A stretch of 35,814 nt of DNA from Anaerolineae bacterium. Lineage in GTDB: Bacteria > Chloroflexota > Anaerolineae > 4572-78 > J111. Where the stretch lies: positions 1 to 35,814 of the forward strand of contig JAFGDY010000171.1 in the NCBI GenBank assembly GCA_016931895.1. The letters run 5' to 3'. A model generated the notes under the pieces. The model saw only the letters and a list, made by a program, of their open reading frames with translations, was not told the origin of the DNA and searched no databases. A program made the position numbers and the translations under genes. This document shows positions 8,186 through 15,818 of the stretch, one piece after another; the first letter of the stretch is position 1, and each line of letters begins with the position of its first letter.

Positions 8186-9945
8186 AAGTCCTAAAACGCA
8201 CAAATTGGACCATTCGCCACAAAGTGTTGGCCATTGCCATCATCTTGAGTATCCTGGCCGTTGTGGCCGGGGCCATCATCGGTCTTTTGACCATGAATAT
8301 GATGACTTTACGGATAGACCCTATTAGCAGCAGCATCGCCCTGGCCGTGGTTATTATGGTGGGCCTGGTGTTGGTCAACCAACTCCAAAAAGCCATCACT
8401 ATTCAAGATGCGCAAATGGCCGAACAAACCAAACAACTGGAAGTGGTCATTGACCTGAGCCAGCGCTTCTCGGGTATTTTAGACCTGAACACCCTGATGA
8501 AAGAAGTGGTGACCATTACCAAAGAAACCTTCAATTATTACCACATCCACATCTATTTGGTGGACGAAGCGCGCGAAAACCTGTACGTGGCCGAAGGTTA
8601 TGGCCGGGCCGGGGAAGAGCTAAAAAGCAAGGGGCACAAATTTTCAATTAACGCGCCCCAAAGCCTAGTGGCCCGCGCGGCCCGCGAGCGACAAATTATT
8701 AACGTGGGCAATGTAAAAGAAGACCCCAGTTGGGCGCCCAATCCCGTGCTGCCCGATACTTGCGCCGAAATGGCCGTCCCCGTGGTGTTGGGCGACGAAG
8801 TGGTTGGCGTGCTGGACGTGCAAAGCTCAAAAATAAACGGCTTAACCCCCGACGATGAAAAAACCATCCAAATTTTGGCCAACCAGGTGGCCATTGCCGT
8901 GCATAATACGCGCCTTTTTGCCCAAATGCAGGAGGCGCGGCAATATCTGGAACACACGGTTGACGACTACCTGGCCTTTGTGGAATTGGTCGCCGAGGGC
9001 GACCTGTCCACCCGCCTCTCGTTGAACGGCCACGAGGAAGGAGACGCCCTGCTCACCCTGGGCCAAAACCTGAACAATATGGTGGAGCGCCTGGAAGTGA
9101 TGACCCGCCAGATCCGCGAGGCTACGGCCAACATCACCCGCGCCGCCGCCGAGATTTTATCTTCCACCACCCAGCAGGCTTCCGCCGCCAACGAGCAATC
9201 ATCGGCCATCTCCCAAACCTCAACCACCATTGACGAGGTAAAAACCATTGTTGAACAAGCCTTTACCAAGGCCCGGGCCGTGGCCGAACAGGCCCAACGC
9301 ACCCGCGACGTTTCCCAAACCGGCCAGCAGGCCATCACCGAGACGGTGGGCAGTATGAACCAGATCAAAGAAAAGGTGGAAGGCATTGCCGAAAATATCC
9401 TGGCCTTGAGCGAACAAACGCAACAAATCGGCGAAATCACGGCCACGGTCAACGACATTGCTTCTCAAAGCAACTTACTGGCCCTCAACGCCTCGGTTGA
9501 GGCGGCCCGCGCCGGCGAGCATGGCAAAGGTTTTGCCGTGGTGGCCGTTGAGGTGCGCAACCTGGCCGAGCAGTCCAAACAGGCTACAGCCCAGGTAAAG
9601 GCGATCCTCAACGAAATCCAACGGGCCACCAACGCCGCCGTGATGGCCACCGAAGAAGGCACCAAGGGCGTAGATACCGGCGTAAACCTCACCGGCCAGG
9701 CCGGGGAGACCATCAAACAATTGGCGGCCAACATTGCCGAGAGCGCCAATGCCGCCCAGCAGATTGTGGCCAGCGCCCAACAACAAACAACAGGCATGGA
9801 GCAAATCGCCCTGGCCATTGAGAATATCAATCAGGCCACCGTGCAAAACCTGGCCTCTATTCGCCAGGCCGAAAAAAGCGCCCAGGATTTATCCGACGTG
9901 GCCCAGCAACTGGAAACTTTGGTCGCCAGATATAAACTCAACTGA
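8182..9945 (+). CDS. Methyl-accepting chemotaxis protein with GAF sensor domain and no large periplasmic domain
   Basis: A 587-residue receptor. Two membrane segments (~16-36 and ~50-67) are separated by only about a dozen residues, so there is almost no external part. A cytoplasmic GAF domain (~95-247) is the likely sensor, followed by a HAMP-like region (~250-305) and a long MCP signalling coiled coil (~315-585). The hairpin tip is clear: [20 protein letters not shown] at 425-444, then [12 protein letters not shown]. Gln/Glu pairs flanking the tip are candidate methylation sites for the adjacent cheR/cheB. It lies between the second cheW and cheA, whereas wsp operons start with the MCP. GGAGG 8-12 nt before the ATG, inside the cheW end, supports the start. 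Confidence 0.93.
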   Translation: MKVLKRTNWTIRHKVLAIAIILSILAVVAGAIIGLLTMNMMTLRIDPISSSIALAVVIMVGLVLVNQLQKAITIQDAQMAEQTKQLEVVIDLSQRFSGILDLNTLMKEVVTITKETFNYYHIHIYLVDEARENLYVAEGYGRAGEELKSKGHKFSINAPQSLVARAARERQIINVGNVKEDPSWAPNPVLPDTCAEMAVPVVLGDEVVGVLDVQSSKINGLTPDDEKTIQILANQVAIAVHNTRLFAQMQEARQYLEHTVDDYLAFVELVAEGDLSTRLSLNGHEEGDALLTLGQNLNNMVERLEVMTRQIREATANITRAAAEILSSTTQQASAANEQSSAISQTSTTIDEVKTIVEQAFTKARAVAEQAQRTRDVSQTGQQAITETVGSMNQIKEKVEGIAENILALSEQTQQIGEITATVNDIASQSNLLALNASVEAARAGEHGKGFAVVAVEVRNLAEQSKQATAQVKAILNEIQRATNAAVMATEEGTKGVDTGVNLTGQAGETIKQLAANIAESANAAQQIVASAQQQTTGMEQIALAIENINQATVQNLASIRQAEKSAQDLSDVAQQLETLVARYKLN

Positions 9946-9983
9946 GAAGATCAGGTTCCTTTGATTGGAAACGGCACAGACCT

Positions 9984-12347
9984 ATGGGACTCAGTGAAAA
10001 AATCCGCCAACAATTAATTGAGAGCTTCAAAATTGAGCAGGGTGAGCACATTGAAAAGATCACCCAGGGCTTACTGACCCTGGAAAAAGACCCTGCCTCT
10101 GAAAAACGACAGGCTTTGTTGGAAGAAATCTTCCGGGAGGCGCACAGCCTCAAAGGCGCAGCGCGAGCGGTAGGGATGACGACTATCGAGAGCCTGGGCC
10201 ATGCCCTGGAAGACCTGCTCTTGGGCGTTAAAGAGGGGCAGTTGGACCTGTCGCCGGAATTGCTTGACCTGCTGTATCAAACCCTGGACGCCGTTGAATT
10301 GGTGATGCAGCGGATTGAAGCCGGCGACTCGACCCCGCCCGCGGCCGTTTTGGCCCTGTTGGCGCGTTTGGAAGAAGCCAAAACAAACCTTGAACAGGGG
10401 ATAACGCCGGACGGCGCCAAAACAAAACTGCCCAAAAGTAAAGCCGAACCGCCGCAAAACGACAAGGTCCGAAAAGAGGTTAGCCAGGCCCCAAAACGTT
10501 CTCCCCAGAAAGAAAAGCCCGAACCACAGGAGCGCGAAGAAACAATTGAAACTCCGGCTCCGGCTGCTCAACCTCCCCCCGTCGGGCCGCAAGTTGACGA
10601 AACCATCCGGGTTTCGGTGAGCAAGTTGGATGCTTTGATGGCTCAATTCAGCGAGCTACTGGGCGCTAAAATTCGGGCCGAGCAGCGGTTGGCCGAGGTG
10701 CGCGATCTCCAGATGCTGGCCGCCGAATGGCATAAGGATTGGATGGCTTTACGCAGCCATTACAACCGGCTCATCCGCAACGGTCACCAGGATAAGGGCA
10801 AAGACGTGGCAGCCCTCACCCACTTTGCCACCTATAATCAGGAGCAACTGCGCGCACTGAACACCCGCTCCAACTCCCTCTATCGCCAATTGTCTAACGA
10901 CACCATGCGATTGTCGTTGATTATCAATGAACTGCAAGAGGAGATCAAACGGGTGCGGATGCTGCCCCTCTCCACCATCACCACCACCTTTGGCCGCATG
11001 GTGCGCGATGTGGCCCGCGAGCAAAACAAACAGGTGCACCTGACCATTGAGGGCGGCGAAACCGAACTGGACAAGCGGGTCTTGGAGCAAATCAAAGACC
11101 CGCTCATCCACCTGCTGCGCAACGCTGTTGACCACGGCCTTGAACCGCCCGTTGAGCGCGAAAAGTCCGGCAAACCGGACCGGGGCAATATCTTCCTCTC
11201 GGCCAGCCAGCAGGGAAACCGCATTATCATCACGGTAAAGGATGATGGGCGGGGCCTGGACCTGGAAGCTATTCGCGCCTCGGCCATCCGCAAGGGCCTG
11301 CTCAGAATGGGCGAAGCCGACAAACTCAGCGATACCGAAGTGGCCCATCTTATCTTTAGCTCCGGCCTGTCCACCAGCAGAATTATTACCGACATCTCCG
11401 GCCGGGGCGTGGGCATGGACGTGGTGCGCCGCAACGTGGAAGAGCTGCACGGCACCCTGGAAGTGGAGTTTGAACCCAAGCAGGGCACTACCTTTACCAT
11501 GACCCTGCCCTTAACCCTGGCCAGCTCACGCGGCCTGCTGGTTCGCGCCGGAGAGCAAACTTTTGCCCTGCCGCTGACCAGCGTAGAGCGGATGTTGCAA
11601 ATAAAACCCGAAGCCGTGGCCAGCGTGGAGGGCAAAGAAGCCATCACCTACCTGGGCCAGCCGATTGCCGTGGCCTGGCTGGCCGACCTGTTGGAGTTAC
11701 CCCCTGACTCCAGGGACGCCCGGCAACTGACTGTGGTGATTGTGGCCGTTGCCGAAAAGCGGTTGGGGCTGATTGTTGACGACCTGGTGGGCGAACAGGA
11801 AGTGGTGATCAAAAATTTAGGCCGGCAACTGGCCAAAGTGGGCGGTTTGGCCGGAGCCACCCTGCTTGGCTCCGGCGAAGTGATCCTGGTGCTGCACGTG
11901 GCCGACCTGATTAAACTGGCCGCCCGCGCCCGCGCCCGCCCGGTAGTGACCACGGACGCCGAGCAAAAAGAAACCGACCAGCGTAAAACCATCCTGGTGG
12001 TAGACGATTCAATCACCACCCGCACCCTGGAGAAAAACATCCTGGAAGCGGTTGGTTACGAGGTCAAACTGGCGACCGATGGCAAAGAAGCCCTGGGCGT
12101 GCTGGCTACCGACGGCCTGCCCCACCTGATTGTGTCTGATATTAATATGCCCCGGCTGGACGGTTTTGAGTTGACCAGCCGGATCAAAAACGATACCCGT
12201 TACGCCGATATTCCCGTGATCCTGGTCACTTCTCTGGACTCGCCGGCCGACAAAGCGCGGGGCATTGAAGTGGGCGCGGATGCCTATATTGTCAAAAGCA
12301 GTTTTGACCAGGGCAATTTGTTAGACACCATTGAGCAATTGGTGTAG
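9984..12347 (+). CDS. cheA: CheA-type histidine kinase with C-terminal receiver (WspE-like)
   Basis: A 787-residue hybrid chemosensory kinase. Domains in order: Hpt (~1-135) with phosphorylated H54 in REAHSLKGAAR; a Pro/Lys/Glu-rich linker (~140-205); dimerisation domain (~206-340); HATPase with N-box LLRNAVDHG (N380), VKDDGRGLD and SGRGVGMDVV; a CheW-like domain (~515-650); and a receiver (~668-787) with DD at 674-675, phosphoacceptor D719 (VSDINMPRLDG) and K771. All catalytic residues appear intact. There is one Hpt only. The dimerisation region has a longer insert than E. coli CheA (~235-300). Fusion to REC is characteristic of Wsp/Frz/Pil-type systems, where it acts as output or phosphate sink. 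Confidence 0.95.
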   Translation: MGLSEKIRQQLIESFKIEQGEHIEKITQGLLTLEKDPASEKRQALLEEIFREAHSLKGAARAVGMTTIESLGHALEDLLLGVKEGQLDLSPELLDLLYQTLDAVELVMQRIEAGDSTPPAAVLALLARLEEAKTNLEQGITPDGAKTKLPKSKAEPPQNDKVRKEVSQAPKRSPQKEKPEPQEREETIETPAPAAQPPPVGPQVDETIRVSVSKLDALMAQFSELLGAKIRAEQRLAEVRDLQMLAAEWHKDWMALRSHYNRLIRNGHQDKGKDVAALTHFATYNQEQLRALNTRSNSLYRQLSNDTMRLSLIINELQEEIKRVRMLPLSTITTTFGRMVRDVAREQNKQVHLTIEGGETELDKRVLEQIKDPLIHLLRNAVDHGLEPPVEREKSGKPDRGNIFLSASQQGNRIIITVKDDGRGLDLEAIRASAIRKGLLRMGEADKLSDTEVAHLIFSSGLSTSRIITDISGRGVGMDVVRRNVEELHGTLEVEFEPKQGTTFTMTLPLTLASSRGLLVRAGEQTFALPLTSVERMLQIKPEAVASVEGKEAITYLGQPIAVAWLADLLELPPDSRDARQLTVVIVAVAEKRLGLIVDDLVGEQEVVIKNLGRQLAKVGGLAGATLLGSGEVILVLHVADLIKLAARARARPVVTTDAEQKETDQRKTILVVDDSITTRTLEKNILEAVGYEVKLATDGKEALGVLATDGLPHLIVSDINMPRLDGFELTSRIKNDTRYADIPVILVTSLDSPADKARGIEVGADAYIVKSSFDQGNLLDTIEQLV

Positions 12348-12402
12348 GGCTGGATTAAGACCTTTAGGGTTTTAATGTCTGGACTACCTTGAAAGGAAAC
12401 AA

Positions 12403-13446
12403 ATGGAAACCCAAAATACCCCCATCCGGGTGCTGATTGTGGAAGACTCGCTGGTGGCGCGTGAGTTGCTGGTTTCCATATTGCAAAACGCGCCCGGTTT
12501 TCAGGTAATTGGCACCGCCCAGAACGGCATTGAAGCCGTGCGCCTGACCAAACGGCTCCAGCCGGATGTTATTGCCATGGACGTGTACATGCCGGAGATG
12601 GACGGCCTGGAAGCCACCCGCCAAATCATGGCCGAAACGCCGCGCCCCATTGTGATGGTCAGCGCCAGTTTTAACAAAAATGAAAACAAACTTTCATTTG
12701 ACGCTTTGCAGGCCGGGGCGCTGACCATTTTGGAAAAACCAAGCATAGACGACCCCCCCGAAATGCACGAGTTGTTGATCAATCAACTCAGGTTGATGGC
12801 GGAGGTTAAAGTGGTGCGGCGCTGGGGCCGGTCACGCCCCACTTCTCTGTTGACCCGTCCCCCCGGCGCGCGCCAAAACGGAAAATCAAAAATTCATCTA
12901 TTGACCATTGCCTCTTCCACCGGCGGGCCGGGGGTGCTGGCTAAAATCCTGGGCAACCTGCCGGCCGATTTTCCGGTTCCTATTTTGATTGTCCAGCACA
13001 TTATGGCCGGTTTTTCTGAAGGTTTGGCCGCCTGGCTTAACCAACTGGCCCCCGCCGAGGTGCGTTTGGCTCAACAGGGCGACCAGCCGAAACCCGGCCA
13101 GGCGCTCATTGCCCCGGATAACCGGCACATGCTGGTCAACGAAAAGGGCCTGATTTTGCTCAGCCAGGCGGCGCCGCAAAACGGCTTGCGCCCGGCGGCC
13201 AATTTTCTGTTCAACTCGGCCGCCCAGGTGTACGGCGGCGGCGCTATAGGCGTTGTTTTAACCGGAATGGGTAACGACGGCGCCGAAGGTTTGCTGGCCT
13301 TGCGCCGGGCGGGAGCGCATACCATTGCCCAAGATGAAGCCTCGTGCGTAGTGTTTGGAATGCCGGCTGTAGCCATTGAACTTGGCGCGGCAGAACAAGT
13401 TTTGCCCGCCGATAAAATTGCTGCCGCGCTAATGGCATTGGTATAG
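12403..13446 (+). CDS. cheB: CheB protein-glutamate methylesterase
   Basis: A 347-residue receiver-controlled methylesterase/deamidase that reverses CheR methylation. The receiver (1-125) has acidic E14/D15, phosphoacceptor D60 (AMDVYMPEMDG) and K112 (LEKP). The C-terminal catalytic domain (~165-345) shows the Ser motif ASSTGGP (S172), H199 in IVQHI and D292 in GMGNDGAEGL, the expected Ser-His-Asp triad. GAAAGGAAAC precedes the ATG at good spacing. It follows cheA with a 55-nt gap and would act on the MCP of the same operon; its counterpart is WspF. Confidence 0.95.
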   Translation: METQNTPIRVLIVEDSLVARELLVSILQNAPGFQVIGTAQNGIEAVRLTKRLQPDVIAMDVYMPEMDGLEATRQIMAETPRPIVMVSASFNKNENKLSFDALQAGALTILEKPSIDDPPEMHELLINQLRLMAEVKVVRRWGRSRPTSLLTRPPGARQNGKSKIHLLTIASSTGGPGVLAKILGNLPADFPVPILIVQHIMAGFSEGLAAWLNQLAPAEVRLAQQGDQPKPGQALIAPDNRHMLVNEKGLILLSQAAPQNGLRPAANFLFNSAAQVYGGGAIGVVLTGMGNDGAEGLLALRRAGAHTIAQDEASCVVFGMPAVAIELGAAEQVLPADKIAAALMALV

Positions 13447-13455
13447 GAGAAAATT

Positions 13456-14925
13456 ATGGATACAACCCAAATTCACGCCCCCTTTGGCGTTACCGGCCAA
13501 CTGAGTTCGGCCAATAATTATGCCGCCATCATCGAAAGGATGATTGCCAAAATTGGCCAGGAAACCGACCGCAAAAAGGTGTTGGCGGCTATTTTGCCTT
13601 ACGCCCTGGCCATTAGCCAGGTGGAGTTGGGCGCTTTGTTGATTGCCAGCGACGACCCGGACAATCTGAGCGCGGTAGCCCGGCGCGGCATGCCGGATGA
13701 GGTGGTCAGGCAGTTGACCGTTGGCGATTTGGGACGGTTATTGTTGATGGGCCGGAAATTGTGGGTTAAACCCCGCCCCATGCAGCTAAACGCCCAGCAG
13801 GCGCTTTTGGGCCGGCACAAATTGGCCTATCTCTTTGGCGTGCCGTTTCGTTTTGACGGGCAGGTTTTAGGAGCCATTGTGGTGGGCAGCCACAAAGCAG
13901 ACGCCAAAATGATTGACCGCGAACAGCAGCAGTGGTTGTCAATGTTGGCCCAGTTAACGGCCCTGTTTTTAGACAACGTGCGGTTACGGACCACCAACAC
14001 TTATCTGGTCTATCGCCAGGAACAGGGCCAAAACGGAGAAACGCCGCTTCCACCTCCTCCTGAAGCAACCACCCCGCAGCAACCGATGGACGTTGAAGAA
14101 TTGGAACAACTGCTGGCGGCCGTGATGTCGGCGGAAGAGGAAGTGGCCAACCAAAACGTGGACCTGGGCTTGTTGAACGCTTTATCTAACGAACTGGGCA
14201 GCACCCTTCACCTGGACGCTATTCTTGACGCCGTTCTTAAACGAACTTTGAGCATCCTTAACGCCGAAACCGGCTGGTGTTATCTTCTTGACGAGCAAAA
14301 CGACTTTCTCACTTTGCGCGGGCACCAGGGTCTTTCGGAGCAATACGTGAACGGCATGCAGCACCTTTCGCCGGGCGACGGGGTGGAGGGCATGGCTTTT
14401 ACCCGCAGCGAACCTATTTTGCGAGACGGCATGCTCTTTCATAGCGGCAAGGCGCGCGTTCTGGTGCAAGAAGAAGGGCTGCGCACTGTGGCGGCCGTGC
14501 CGTTGAGAACAGACAATAAAACTTACGGAGTTTTGGCGGTGGCCAACCGGCACGATTGGGTTTGGTCGTCGCGGGATAAACGCATGCTGGTTTCTATTGG
14601 CCGGCAGGTGGCCCACGCCGTAGCCAACTCACAAATGTACAGCGAAGTTCAGGAAAAAGCCCAAAATTGGGAATCCAGCTACAGCGCCTTACAACAGGCC
14701 AACCTTGAACTGACCCGGCGGGCCGAAGCCCTGGAGCGACAAATCCAGGAGTTGCACCAGGCCGAACAGCAGATTTGGGTGGCCCTGGCCGCTTCGCAAA
14801 GAGCCGCGCACCACTCCCCAGAAGCGCAGGCCGATGAAGAATTAATGGCTACCCTTAAAAGAATACTGGCCGCGATGAGCAAACAAAAACAGGAGAAACA
14901 GCAAATGCTCTCTCGAGTAGCCTGA
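13456..14925 (+). CDS. Tandem GAF protein with C-terminal coiled coil, no catalytic domain
   Basis: A 489-residue soluble protein that begins 9 nt after cheB behind AGGAGAAA. GAF-like domain 1 spans ~20-180. A Pro-rich linker (~195-210) and a short helix (VEELEQLLAAVMSAEEEV) lead to a well-defined GAF domain 2 (~245-395; GWCYLLDEQNDFL, then VAAVPLRTDNKTYGVLAVAN). A Gln/Glu-rich coiled coil occupies ~395-489. There is no kinase, GGDEF, HD or DNA-binding part. The linker-GAF2 block is clearly paralogous to the protein at 15819-17732. It sits where wsp operons carry the GGDEF response regulator, so it may be an accessory sensor or scaffold of the array; that role is inferred. Confidence 0.85.
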   Translation: MDTTQIHAPFGVTGQLSSANNYAAIIERMIAKIGQETDRKKVLAAILPYALAISQVELGALLIASDDPDNLSAVARRGMPDEVVRQLTVGDLGRLLLMGRKLWVKPRPMQLNAQQALLGRHKLAYLFGVPFRFDGQVLGAIVVGSHKADAKMIDREQQQWLSMLAQLTALFLDNVRLRTTNTYLVYRQEQGQNGETPLPPPPEATTPQQPMDVEELEQLLAAVMSAEEEVANQNVDLGLLNALSNELGSTLHLDAILDAVLKRTLSILNAETGWCYLLDEQNDFLTLRGHQGLSEQYVNGMQHLSPGDGVEGMAFTRSEPILRDGMLFHSGKARVLVQEEGLRTVAAVPLRTDNKTYGVLAVANRHDWVWSSRDKRMLVSIGRQVAHAVANSQMYSEVQEKAQNWESSYSALQQANLELTRRAEALERQIQELHQAEQQIWVALAASQRAAHHSPEAQADEELMATLKRILAAMSKQKQEKQQMLSRVA

Positions 14926-14979
14926 CCCGGCAAAAGCTCCCATCGCTAAACGCTTAGACACCCTTTAGGAGTAACAACT

Positions 14980-15369
14980 ATGGACGCAGAAAGAAGAATT
15001 TACATCAACAACGATTTGGATATCGTTGTAGTGCGCATGCAAGCCCGCGAGATGGCCAAACAAATGGGCTTTGGCACCGCCGACCAGGCCCGTATTTCGC
15101 TGGCGGCTTCAGAATTGGCCCGCGTGCTCTCCTGGAATACCAGTGAAGCCGGCGAAATTGTCATGTCCGATGCCAGCCAAAACGGGCAGCACGGCCTCCA
15201 GGTGGCCTGTCTGGTCAACCTGGCCCATGTTTCGCTGGGCGACGAAACTCAAGGCGAGGCCGGATCTAACCGCAGCATTGCCGGCGCATGCCAACTGGTG
15301 GACGAAAGCATTGTTGAAGAACAAGATAACAACCGGGCCAGAGTCACCTTGATAAAATGGTTGAAATGA
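14980..15369 (+). CDS. RsbT-like GHKL protein lacking ATP-binding motifs (pseudo-kinase)
   Basis: A 129-residue protein that follows RsbT (stressosome switch kinase) along its length. The best-matching part is ~22-48, AREMAKQMGFGTADQARISL then AASELAR, and the end ARVTLIKWLK matches the RsbT terminus. The key residues are missing: the N-box Asn after SELAR is Val (V49), the DxGxGI box position reads VNLAHV (79-84), and the Gly-rich GLGxGLPG lid is replaced by GSNRSIAGACQLVDE. It should therefore not bind ATP normally. It probably acts by protein-protein contact, for example partner capture. TTTAGGAG precedes the ATG. The frame is open throughout, so this is divergence rather than a broken gene. 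Confidence 0.75.
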   Translation: MDAERRIYINNDLDIVVVRMQAREMAKQMGFGTADQARISLAASELARVLSWNTSEAGEIVMSDASQNGQHGLQVACLVNLAHVSLGDETQGEAGSNRSIAGACQLVDESIVEEQDNNRARVTLIKWLK

Positions 15370-15381
15370 AAGGATTACATC

Positions 15382-15771
15382 ATGGCTAACACAAACGACC
15401 GACATCCCTCGATTCTCATTGTAGAAGATAGCGCCCCCCAGGCGCTTAAACTTAAACTGGCTTTGGAAAGCAACGGCTGTCAGGTTCATTGGGCCGAGAC
15501 CGGTTTGGGGGGCTTAGATGTGGCCCAACAACAACACTTTGACCTGGTGGTGCTGGATATAGAGCTGCCTGACATCAACGGCTTTGAAGTATGCCAAAAA
15601 CTCAAGGCCGATCCCAACCTGGCCGACATTCCGGTGGTCATGCTGACCACGCGCGACCACGCTCAAGATGTGCTGAACGGCCTGGAAGTAGGCGCGGTAG
15701 ACTACATCCCCAAAGATGCCTTTGCCGAGGCCGTGTTAATTGAAACGATCAAACAAATGAATGTAGGTTAA
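15382..15771 (+). CDS. Stand-alone receiver domain protein (CheY-like)
   Basis: A 129-residue single receiver: acidic E15/D16 (ILIVEDSAPQA), phosphoacceptor D59 (VVLDIELPDING), T-T in VMLTTRD and Lys in YIPKDAF. The PKDAF segment, where most receivers have KPF, resembles PilG/PilH/Frz-type and other chemosensory receivers. AAGGA lies ~9 nt before the ATG. It is placed 12 nt after the RsbT-like gene and just before the second GAF-GAF protein, so all three are probably co-translated and it is a plausible CheA target. Confidence 0.9.
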   Translation: MANTNDRHPSILIVEDSAPQALKLKLALESNGCQVHWAETGLGGLDVAQQQHFDLVVLDIELPDINGFEVCQKLKADPNLADIPVVMLTTRDHAQDVLNGLEVGAVDYIPKDAFAEAVLIETIKQMNVG

Positions 15772-15818
15772 ATGGCCCATTGCCTAAAAAGGCTAACGGC
15801 TATACTTTGGAGTTACAT

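Noticed and set aside
12403-13446. Flagellar chemotaxis system
   Set aside because: No flagellar or motor genes, the MCP lacks an external sensor, and CheR-TPR plus CheA-REC fit alternative chemosensory types.
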